Shown here piece after piece: positions 24,466 through 31,821 of a stretch of 36,473 nt of DNA. Where the stretch lies: assembly GCA_902614395.1 (NCBI GenBank), contig CACMKW010000003.1:1-36473 (forward strand), written 5' to 3'. Numbering within the stretch: position 1 is the stretch's first letter; each line of letters opens with the position of its first letter. Made by a program: the position numbers and the translations under genes. The notes beneath the pieces were generated by a model, which ran no database searches, was not told the origin of the DNA, and saw only the letters and a program-made list of their open reading frames with translations. The stretch comes from an uncultured Alphaproteobacteria bacterium (GTDB lineage: Bacteria > Pseudomonadota > Alphaproteobacteria > HIMB59 > GCA-002718135).

Positions 24466-25364
24466 TATGTTTTTCTTAATCTTTGAAAATTACTTTTTCT
24501 TTGTTGAAGATAAATGATTAATCCACCTAAAACTATAAAAAAAGCACCTGGGAAGAGTTGGTCCACTGGCCATTCTGCAAAAAATATCCAACCTAAAATA
24601 AGTGCAAAAAATATCTCAATATAATCAAATGGCATAATTTTGCTAAGTTCTGCTTTTCTAGCACCGTAGATTAATAATAAAGTTCCAGATCCTCCTGCAA
24701 TTCCCATTAAACAAACTACTAAAAAATCATTTATACTTTTGAAATTTTCCCACATACCAAAAAACACCACTAACATACATGCAACTATGATTGTCCCTGT
24801 TTGACCATATAAGTTGATAAGTGGTGAAGGAACATGATCCTCAAAACTTAAAGATGTTACCCTTGCTAATGAATACCCTAAAGCAGCAAGTATAGGAAGT
24901 AGTAACATATAGTTAAAATTTGATGACCATGGTTGCATAATTAAAACGATACCTGCAAAACCAGAAATTACTGCACTCATTTTATACCAACCAAATTTTT
25001 CACCTAAAATAGGAATAGCAAGAAGAGTAACCATCATAGGTCCAGTGTATTCCATGGTAGCGACTAAAGCAAATGGGAGGTAAGCATAAGAAGTGTAGAG
25101 ACACAATTGAGCTAAGGCTACAAAAACTCCACGAAATAAACCTAACTTCCATTGAGTTATTTTTATTTGTCTACCGTTTCGATGCCAATCTTGTGAAAAA
25201 TATAAAGCAATAACACATGGAATCATCCCAAATAAATTTCGAAAAACAGAAAGTTGCGCAGCTGGGTAATCGTTTCGCAAAAACTTTATCGCTATGCCCA
25301 TACAATCTAATAAGAACAAACCTGAAAGTGATAGGATAACAGCTAAAAATAAATTACTTTTCAT
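24465..25364 (-). CDS. EamA/DMT-family transporter
   Basis: Ten-helix drug/metabolite transporter superfamily protein, 299 residues, hydrophobic throughout, with two EamA repeats (about 1-140 and 150-290). The blocks FRNLFGMIPC, YTGPMMVTLLAIPILGEKFGW and FDYIEIFFALILGWIFFAEWP are characteristic. Such carriers often export metabolites. Placement between an Opp-type importer and catabolic enzymes suggests release of an end product or extra uptake, but the direction and cargo are unknown. It lies 31 bases after the OppF-like stop and overlaps the epimerase gene by one base. Confidence 0.85.
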   Translation of the reverse strand: MKSNLFLAVILSLSGLFLLDCMGIAIKFLRNDYPAAQLSVFRNLFGMIPCVIALYFSQDWHRNGRQIKITQWKLGLFRGVFVALAQLCLYTSYAYLPFALVATMEYTGPMMVTLLAIPILGEKFGWYKMSAVISGFAGIVLIMQPWSSNFNYMLLLPILAALGYSLARVTSLSFEDHVPSPLINLYGQTGTIIVACMLVVFFGMWENFKSINDFLVVCLMGIAGGSGTLLLIYGARKAELSKIMPFDYIEIFFALILGWIFFAEWPVDQLFPGAFFIVLGGLIIYLQQRKSNFQRLRKT

Positions 25365-25395
25365 AAAATGTTATGTGTTTTTAAAAGATACTTTT

Positions 25396-26382
25396 TTATA
25401 AAACACAACACTGGTCTACCCAGTGACCTGGTTCAACTTCAGCAAGGCCCATTGTTATCTCGCCACCTTTGCAATCTATTCCAGGTTTAGGACATCTTGT
25501 TCTAAATACACAACCAGTAGGTGGATTTAATGCACTAGGTATTTCTCCTTTTAGTTCAATAGCTTCAGATCTTTTCTCTGGATCAATTGAAGGAATAGAA
25601 GATAATAATGCTTTAGTATAGGAGTGTTTAGGGTTCTTAAATAATTCTCTTGAGGGGCCCATTTCAACTATATGCCCTAAATACATAACTGCAACAACAT
25701 CACATACATGAGCAACAACACTTAAATCATGACTAATAAATAAGTAAGTAAGGTTAAGTTCACTTTGAAGTTGTTTTAAAAGATTTAATATATCTGCTTG
25801 TATTGATACATCTAAAGCAGCAACACTTTCGTCTGCTACAATAAATTTTGGATTACTTACTAAGGCTCTTGCAATTGATATTCTTTGTCTTTGTCCTCCA
25901 GAAAATGCATGAGGGAATCTTCGTAAATGCTCAATATTTAGTCTACATTTAGCTGCGATATCTCTTACTCTTTCATCAGTCTCTTGTCTTGAGTTTGTTA
26001 TTTTCATTACTTCTAAAGGTTCTGCAATAATATCCCTAACAGTCATTCTTGGGCTTAAAGCAGCATAAGGATCTTGAAAAATTAGTTGAGCTTTTTTTCT
26101 ATATTCTTTTAAATCTTGTTTGTTCATATTAGTTAAATCATAATCTCTTTTATCATCATGAAAAATAACATTTCCTGAACTAATTTTATTAGCCCCAAGT
26201 ATTGCTCTACCGAGAGTAGTTTTTCCTGAACCTGACTCGCCAACTAAACCAAAAAAAGATCCTTTTTTTATTTTAATATTAATATTGTTAACTGCATGTA
26301 TTTTTTGTTTTTTAGAAATAAAATTTTCTTGATAATCAAAATTTACTGAAACATTATTAACTGAAATTAAATTATCACCCAT
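25396..26382 (-). CDS. Opp/Dpp-type ABC importer ATPase 2 (OppF-like)
   Basis: ATPase of a family-5 importer, 328 residues. Walker A is in GLVGESGSGKTTLGR, signature FSGGQRQRIS, Walker B IVADESVAALD (DES rather than DEP), and switch His in FISHDLSVV. The C-terminal oligopeptide-transporter cysteine region GCVFRTRCPKPG precedes EVEPGHWVDQC. I use the ATG at 26382, which overlaps the OppD-like stop by 8 bases and gives a normal N-terminus (MGDNLISVNNVS). A start at 26436 would add 18 residues encoded out of frame within the OppD tail. Confidence 0.9.
   Translation of the reverse strand: MGDNLISVNNVSVNFDYQENFISKKQKIHAVNNINIKIKKGSFFGLVGESGSGKTTLGRAILGANKISSGNVIFHDDKRDYDLTNMNKQDLKEYRKKAQLIFQDPYAALSPRMTVRDIIAEPLEVMKITNSRQETDERVRDIAAKCRLNIEHLRRFPHAFSGGQRQRISIARALVSNPKFIVADESVAALDVSIQADILNLLKQLQSELNLTYLFISHDLSVVAHVCDVVAVMYLGHIVEMGPSRELFKNPKHSYTKALLSSIPSIDPEKRSEAIELKGEIPSALNPPTGCVFRTRCPKPGIDCKGGEITMGLAEVEPGHWVDQCCVL
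25409..25441. repeat. 33-base repeat, copy 1 (end of OppF-like gene)
   Basis: This segment matches 26403-26435 with a single base difference. It encodes the shared C-terminal EVEPGHWVDQC tail of the two ATPases. Inside it, CACTGG and CCAGTG form a 6-bp stem with a 5-base loop. Confidence 0.85.
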
Positions 26383-27364
26383 TTTGACCACACTGAATTC
26401 CACACTGGTCAACCCAGTGACCTGGTTCAACTTCAATTAATTTCATTTCTATTTTACCATCTTTACCGTCAGGATTATGATGAGGGCATCGAGTTCTAAA
26501 TACACAGCCTGTAGGTCTATCTAATGGACTTGGAATATTTCCAGGTATAGGAGATAATGGTGCATCTAAGTTATTAATATCAGGCAAGGCTTGTAATAGA
26601 CCTTTTGTATAAGGATGTTTAGGATTTTTAAGAATCTCATTTACTGGACCTTTTTCAACTACACTTCCTAAATACATTACTGCTACATGATCAGCGACCT
26701 GAGCAATAACACCTAGATCATGAGTAATAAATATTACGCCCATTTGATATTCTTTAATGATATCTTTAATTAAGTTTATTACTTGAGCTTGAATTGTTAC
26801 ATCTAAAGCAGTTGTAGGCTCATCTGCTAATAAAAGTTTAGGCATAGTTGATAATGCCATAGCTATCATAGCTCTTTGACGCATTCCTCCAGATAGTTCA
26901 AATGCATATTGATTAAACCGTTTTTCTGCATCTGCTATACCTACTCTTTTAAGCATGTTTATAGATATTGATTTTGCTTCATCTTTATTAATATTTTTAT
27001 GAATTAGTAATTGCTCAACCATTTGTGCGCCAATTTTTATTGCTGGAGCAAAGCTTGCCATAGGTTCTTGAAAAATCATTGATACTTTTCCACCTCTAAT
27101 TTTCTTTAAGTCTTGCTTAGAAGTAAATTGAAGTATGTTTTCGTTGTCTAAAATTATTTCTGCGTCTTCATTATAAGAGGTATTACCTGGGTTTAACTTC
27201 ATAATCGATTTAGCTGTAACAGATTTACCTGATCCAGATTCGCCAACTATACCAAGTACCTCTCCTTGATCTACAGAAAGAGAAATATTTTCAACTGCTG
27301 TTATTCTACCTTCATCAGTATCAAATTTTACATCTAAGTTTTTTACTTCTAATAAGTGACTCAT
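26375..27364 (-). CDS. Opp/Dpp-type ABC importer ATPase 1 (OppD-like)
   Basis: ATPase of the same importer, 329 residues. Walker A is in GIVGESGSGKSVTAK, signature LSGGMRQRAM, Walker B LLLADEPTTALD, and switch His in FITHDLGVI. GCVFRTRCPHHNPD near the end is the OppD-type C-terminal cysteine segment, followed by the same EVEPGHWVDQC tail as the OppF-like protein. It starts one base after the OppC-like stop. Family-5 importers carry peptides, nickel or, in many alphaproteobacteria, oligosaccharides. Confidence 0.92.
   Translation of the reverse strand: MSHLLEVKNLDVKFDTDEGRITAVENISLSVDQGEVLGIVGESGSGKSVTAKSIMKLNPGNTSYNEDAEIILDNENILQFTSKQDLKKIRGGKVSMIFQEPMASFAPAIKIGAQMVEQLLIHKNINKDEAKSISINMLKRVGIADAEKRFNQYAFELSGGMRQRAMIAMALSTMPKLLLADEPTTALDVTIQAQVINLIKDIIKEYQMGVIFITHDLGVIAQVADHVAVMYLGSVVEKGPVNEILKNPKHPYTKGLLQALPDINNLDAPLSPIPGNIPSPLDRPTGCVFRTRCPHHNPDGKDGKIEMKLIEVEPGHWVDQCGIQCGQNG
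26403..26435. repeat. 33-base repeat, copy 2 (end of OppD-like gene)
   Basis: Partner of 25409-25441; one mismatch in 33 bases. It also carries the CACTGG/CCAGTG stem. Confidence 0.85.
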
Positions 27365-27365
27365 A

Positions 27366-28526
27366 TTACTTTACCTTATGAGGATCTGCTGCATCACGTA
27401 ATCCATCTCCTACATAAACAAATGTTAAAATTAATACGACTAAGAAAAATACAGGGATAAAATACCATTGATAATTTAAAAGTACATCAGCCTTCGTTGC
27501 ATTTTGCAAAAGAACACCAAGAGAATTTACAGGTTCCCTCAAACCTAATCCTATAAAACTTAAAGCAGTTTCAGATAATAACATGTATGGAAAACTAATT
27601 ACTAAATCGACAATAATGTAACTCGTAAAACTTGGTAACAAGTGTCTTACGATAATATGGGTAGATGACGCACCACAAAGTTTTGCAGCAAGAATATATT
27701 CTTGACTTCTTTCACTAAGTAGATGAGTTCTTACTCTTCTTGCAAGTGTTGGCCATGAAATTAATCCAAGTAAACAGGAAATAAAAAAGAAACGTAATTC
27801 AGAACTCCATTCTAATGGCGCAAAGGCAGCAAGACACATAAATAAAGGTATTGGCGGTACCGTTCGAATTGCATCAGTAAACATCTGCAATACACTATCA
27901 ATCCATCCACCATAGTAACCTGATATCCCACCTATAATTAGCGATAGAACAAAAGATATAAACACTCCAAGTGTACCAACAGCTAGCGAAATATAAATTG
28001 CACTTAAGGTTCTACTAAATAAATCTTTTCCAGCCTTATCTGTTCCAAATATATGAATTCCACCCTCTTCAACACCGAATAAATGAGTATTAAATGTAAA
28101 ACCTGGAATTTTAAAATCTAAAATCTTTCCTGGAAGATTTATATTAAAATCAAAAACTTTATACTCCCATCCTTCAACAAAGAAATAAACGTATCTTCTT
28201 TTTTCAGTATCAACTTTATAAACCCATCGAAAATTTGTATCTGCTCCTCTATATTTTTCTAATGTATGTAAAAAAGGCCTAGCTGAAAATCCATTTTCAT
28301 CCCAAAACATTGGAATTTGAGGTGCACCATTTTCATACTCTTTGTCCCTTCCTGCTATAGTTGGATCATAAGGAGATAGAAAATCAGAGAATAAACTACA
28401 AATTATCATAAATAATAAAATAGATCCTGCAATCATTGCAGATCTATTTCCAAAAAAACGTGTTCTTACTAACTGCATCTGCGTTGCTGTATAATAAGCT
28501 TCTTTTTTTTGATTATTAACCTCCAC
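27366..28526 (-). CDS. Opp/Dpp-type ABC importer permease with insertion (OppC/YejE/AgpC-like)
   Basis: Inner-membrane permease of 386 residues, longer than the usual 280-300. A first helix (about 31-52) is followed by a soluble insertion to about residue 165 (from SPYDPTIAGRD to GTDKAGKDLFSR), then the permease core with the EAA-like region (EYILAAKLCGASSTHII). Insertions of this type occur in YejE- and alpha-galactoside AgpC-like permeases. I use a GTG start at 28526: AGGAG lies 6 bases upstream, and the start overlaps the OppB-like stop by 11 bases. An internal ATG at codon 17 is an alternative. Confidence 0.88.
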   Translation of the reverse strand: MEVNNQKKEAYYTATQMQLVRTRFFGNRSAMIAGSILLFMIICSLFSDFLSPYDPTIAGRDKEYENGAPQIPMFWDENGFSARPFLHTLEKYRGADTNFRWVYKVDTEKRRYVYFFVEGWEYKVFDFNINLPGKILDFKIPGFTFNTHLFGVEEGGIHIFGTDKAGKDLFSRTLSAIYISLAVGTLGVFISFVLSLIIGGISGYYGGWIDSVLQMFTDAIRTVPPIPLFMCLAAFAPLEWSSELRFFFISCLLGLISWPTLARRVRTHLLSERSQEYILAAKLCGASSTHIIVRHLLPSFTSYIIVDLVISFPYMLLSETALSFIGLGLREPVNSLGVLLQNATKADVLLNYQWYFIPVFFLVVLILTFVYVGDGLRDAADPHKVK

Positions 28527-29529
28527 CCATTACTCCTTTTCTAATCCTTGGATCAATTATAGCTAAAATAATATCGGTTATAAAATTCACAAAAACAATT
28601 GTTGCCGTCAAAAGAAAAATAATTGCACCAGCTAATTGTTGATCATTAGATCTAGCCAAAGCTTCAATTAAAAGCGCACCAGCTTCGGTAAGAATAAGTA
28701 TTAATGCTACAATTGGCAAAGCACTAAAAATTCTATTTAAATCGAAGCCAATAGAGTTAATTACTGGTCCCAAAGAATGTTTGGCAGGATATCTCCAAAG
28801 CAGACTCATACCAGAAATCCCTCTTGCTCTTGCTGCCATAACATACAATTTATCATTTTCATCTAGCATCAGTGCTCTAACTGTTTGAAGAGCAAAGGCA
28901 GTTGCATTCCAACCTAAAACAAATATTGGAAGCCAAGCTCTACTTAAAAAATCAAATAGTTTTGCTGATGACCAGGGTTCGTTTTCATATTCTTGAGAGA
29001 ACAAGCCTGTCATCGTATCTCCATAGTAAACAGTCATAAAAAGCATAATACAGAGTGCTACTAAAAAATTGGGAAGTGCTATTCCAAGATAACTTATAAA
29101 CTTGAGAGTATTATCTAATGTAGCATATTTTGTTGTGGCTGAAATGATACCTACTGGAATTGCTATTAAATAAGAAAATATAAGAGCTACCAAACAAATA
29201 GTTAGTGATAGCATAAATCTTCCACTTAAAAGTTCGTTAATATTCATTCTCAGAATACAACTATCACCAAAATCTCCATTTAAAACTATATTAGATACCC
29301 ACTTTCCATAACGATATAAAAAAGGTTTGTCTAAACCTAAACGAATTTTTTCTTTTTCTATATCTTCATAAGTTATTTGAGATCCCTGAGTATTTTTAAA
29401 AGCAAGATATCTTTCAGCACAAGTTCCAGGAACTAATTCCATTAATGAAAAAACAATAAAACATACAAGAAGCAAAGTTATAACTGCAAGTCCTGCTCTT
29501 GTGAGAGTGAATTGTATAAAATTAATCAT
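28516..29529 (-). CDS. Opp/Dpp-type ABC importer permease (OppB-like)
   Basis: Inner-membrane permease of 337 residues. It starts with a typical OppB helix (about 12-30), followed by MELVPGTCAERYLAFKN and the DKPFLYRYGKWVSNIVLNGDFG block, which is highly characteristic of the family. Five further helices follow, with the coupling loop near MAARARGISGMSLLWRY. It is separated from the binding-protein gene by 86 bases that hold a strong hairpin. Confidence 0.9.
   Translation of the reverse strand: MINFIQFTLTRAGLAVITLLLVCFIVFSLMELVPGTCAERYLAFKNTQGSQITYEDIEKEKIRLGLDKPFLYRYGKWVSNIVLNGDFGDSCILRMNINELLSGRFMLSLTICLVALIFSYLIAIPVGIISATTKYATLDNTLKFISYLGIALPNFLVALCIMLFMTVYYGDTMTGLFSQEYENEPWSSAKLFDFLSRAWLPIFVLGWNATAFALQTVRALMLDENDKLYVMAARARGISGMSLLWRYPAKHSLGPVINSIGFDLNRIFSALPIVALILILTEAGALLIEALARSNDQQLAGAIIFLLTATIVFVNFITDIILAIIDPRIRKGVMGGG
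28533..28537 (-). promoter_or_regulatory. Shine-Dalgarno supporting the GTG start of the OppC-like gene
   Basis: AGGAG on the minus strand lies 6 bases before the GTG at 28526, inside the end of the OppB-like coding region. It decides for GTG over the later in-frame ATG. Confidence 0.6.
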
Positions 29530-29565
29530 ATAAAATAATTAGGAAACAAGAATAATTAAAAAAAG

Positions 29566-29597
29566 AAAAGCGGCAATATATAATTGCCGCTTTTTTT
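29566..29597 (-). terminator. Hairpin with flanking A/T tracts between binding-protein and OppB-like genes
   Basis: AAAAGCGGCAAT (29566-29577) and ATTGCCGCTTTT (29583-29594) form a 12-bp stem with a 5-base loop. In the minus direction the stem is followed by a T-rich stretch (TTCTTTTTTT), as in an intrinsic terminator; it is nearly as good in the plus direction. Placed between binding protein and permeases, it would stop a share of transcripts and leave the binding protein more abundant. Confidence 0.8.
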
Positions 29598-29615
29598 ATT
29601 ATTTATTGAGTTAAA

Positions 29616-31670
29616 TTACTCGTCTAACCACCATTGCGTAGCTAGGTATGGGTATGTTCTATAATACTCATACGAAGTAGTTTTAAACTGCGTAAAGTTT
29701 TTCAAAGCATTTCTATGATAAGTTGGGAAAGGTGCTTTCACCGTACCAATCAATAAACTTTGTTCTGTTAACATTGTTGCAATTTTTGCTCCCCACTCAT
29801 TAGACTCAGCAGTACCAAGTGCATATGATTGGAATTTATCAATTCCGTCACTTAAGTCATATACCCACTGAGGAGGTTCAATGCCTTCATCGCCATTACT
29901 ATCAATATAAGCTGCCCATTGTAAGCCTTGCGTATGATTAAAGTAATTTCCAAAAGGAGGTTTAAACGTTTCAGGGTCACCTGCAACAATTGCTAATGGT
30001 TGACCTTTATCCCAAACATGAACATCAAGTTGGTTTGCAGCTTGCGAACCACGATATTCATCTGGAGTTACTTCTTTAAAAGTAGTTTTGATACCTACTT
30101 CATTAAAGTATCTTGCGACAAGTTCAACTTCAACACCGCCAATACCTTGAGTAGCGTAGTCAATGTTAATAGCTAGAGCCTCACCATTTGGTAATTCTCT
30201 AAATCCATCTCCATCAGTATCTTTTAACCCTACTTGGTCTAGAAGAGCCATAGCTCCATCTGGATCATATTGGGTCATGTGCATTTTTATACTTTCAGGA
30301 ACGAAGTCAGGTGCAGGAGAAAAACCTACAAACTGCTCAACTTTACCTAAACCATAATATGCAACGTCATTGATTTCATCTCTGTTGATTGCAATTGACA
30401 TTGCCTGACGGAAACGAATATCTCCATATACTTTTTGTTTTTCAGCATCTGGATGATTTACATTAAAGCTAAATAATGCAGCACCACAACCTGGGTTGAT
30501 TTGCACTTGATATCCTCCAGACTCAGCACCATCAAGTAATTGAGGAGCAGACTCTAATTGAACAGACTGGGATTTATAATCAACTTCACCATTAACAAGT
30601 TTTAACAATCTTATTTCATTTTCATTGATATATCTTTCATTTTGATAATCAATATATGGTAATTGATTTCCAGCTGTATCAACTTGGAAAAAGTATGGGT
30701 TTGCTGCATAGACTCTTCCTTCAGTAGTATCTTCAATAGTCATATAAGCTTCTAAAGAAGGATAAGCTGCATAAGGTAATCCAGCAACTAGATCTGGTTT
30801 AGCTAGCAAAGGAGTTGGAGTATCAGTCCAACCTGAGTTTCCATAATATGCTGCTAAAGCATCATATCCATCTGCAAATCCTAAAGCTTGTGCATTTGCA
30901 TCAGCATTTGAATCAATTTCCGGATGGAATTGTTCTAGGAAATGTGAAGGCATAAAGAACTGGTTATACGACCATGCAATAGTTGCAGTTAAACCAGGGA
31001 ATGGAGATGGCAAATTAAATCTTACTGTTTGATCATCAATTACATCAACAGTCATTGGCTCGCCACCAACTAATAGATATGGATATGGTTTTTCACGAAT
31101 CTTTGGATTCATCATCAAATCTTCGTACCAAAACTCAACATCTCTAGCAACAAAAGGTTCACCATTTGACCACTTGTGACCTTTACGTAACATGAATGTT
31201 AGAGTAGTAAAATCATCATTCCACTCATAATCTTTGGCAACGTTTGGAACAATTGTACTTAAGTCATCAGCAAAACGTAATAAGTTTACGTGTCTTGTAG
31301 ACAACATATCAGAAGTTCCAGCTTCAGTTGCGTTTGATAAGAAGTTTATTGTATTGCCATATTTACCAATAGACTCATATGGCACTACAACAAGTGGCTC
31401 ATCAGGTAATCTATCCTCTACTGGAGGTAGACTTCCTGGGTTACCTTGTATTGTAGCGTTAATGCTAGCAATATTCGGATTGTCAGAAAATTTCATCGTA
31501 CAGCCAGCTGCACTTTCATATTCTGATAATTCATACTGCTGAGGATATTTTCCGCCTGTTTGTGCATCGTTCATTGTTGTACCTACACAATGACCACCTG
31601 CAAAAGAGCTTCCACTCCAAACAAAGGTTGCGGAAGAAAATACTAACGCTATGAATAATTTTTTTAACAT
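29616..31670 (-). CDS. Large family-5 substrate-binding protein (AgpA-like)
   Basis: Periplasmic binding protein of 684 residues. Its signal peptide is about 1-24 (MLKKLFIALVFSSATFVWSG core, cleavage after SFA). Typical family-5 features include LRKGHKWSNGEPFVARDVEF near 160-180, FRQAMSIAINRDEIN and YDPDGAMALLDQVG. A DTDGDGFRELPNG loop resembles a calcium-binding or turn motif seen in this subgroup. The length and pattern match the AgpA-type proteins of rhizobia that bind alpha-galactosides rather than small peptides, so an oligosaccharide or glycoside is a fair guess. First gene of the second operon, with a good Shine-Dalgarno and a hairpin after it. Like the first binding protein, it is less lysine/asparagine-biased than the enzymes nearby. 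Confidence 0.9.
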   Translation of the reverse strand: MLKKLFIALVFSSATFVWSGSSFAGGHCVGTTMNDAQTGGKYPQQYELSEYESAAGCTMKFSDNPNIASINATIQGNPGSLPPVEDRLPDEPLVVVPYESIGKYGNTINFLSNATEAGTSDMLSTRHVNLLRFADDLSTIVPNVAKDYEWNDDFTTLTFMLRKGHKWSNGEPFVARDVEFWYEDLMMNPKIREKPYPYLLVGGEPMTVDVIDDQTVRFNLPSPFPGLTATIAWSYNQFFMPSHFLEQFHPEIDSNADANAQALGFADGYDALAAYYGNSGWTDTPTPLLAKPDLVAGLPYAAYPSLEAYMTIEDTTEGRVYAANPYFFQVDTAGNQLPYIDYQNERYINENEIRLLKLVNGEVDYKSQSVQLESAPQLLDGAESGGYQVQINPGCGAALFSFNVNHPDAEKQKVYGDIRFRQAMSIAINRDEINDVAYYGLGKVEQFVGFSPAPDFVPESIKMHMTQYDPDGAMALLDQVGLKDTDGDGFRELPNGEALAINIDYATQGIGGVEVELVARYFNEVGIKTTFKEVTPDEYRGSQAANQLDVHVWDKGQPLAIVAGDPETFKPPFGNYFNHTQGLQWAAYIDSNGDEGIEPPQWVYDLSDGIDKFQSYALGTAESNEWGAKIATMLTEQSLLIGTVKAPFPTYHRNALKNFTQFKTTSYEYYRTYPYLATQWWLDE

Positions 31671-31677
31671 ATATTTT

Positions 31678-31683
31678 CTCCTA
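31678..31683 (-). promoter_or_regulatory. Shine-Dalgarno of the large binding-protein gene
   Basis: AGGAGA on the minus strand, 7 bases before the ATG at 31670, supports this start and efficient translation. Confidence 0.65.
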
Positions 31684-31706
31684 TAAGATAAATTTATCGT
31701 ATGATT

Positions 31707-31720
31707 TTGTTTGTAAACAA
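31707..31720. promoter_or_regulatory. Candidate operator in the divergent binding protein/hydrolase region
   Basis: TTGTTT and AAACAA form a 6-bp inverted repeat with a 2-base spacer. It lies in the 151-base region between the divergent importer operon and the phosphonate monoester hydrolase gene. TTGACT and TTGACG, possible -35 elements, follow at about 31723-31749. This is suggestive only. Confidence 0.35.
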
Positions 31721-31821
31721 TTTTGACTTTTTAGCAAAAATTTTTGACGCTTTTATTACAATTATTTTAAAAAAATTGTGTATTTCTTATTAATTAATTA
31801 CTTTAATAAACATAAGTAAAT

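Noticed and set aside
26383..26436. Upstream start for the OppF-like gene
   Set aside because: The extra 18 residues lie out of frame over the OppD C-terminal repeat and do not resemble an ATPase N-terminus.
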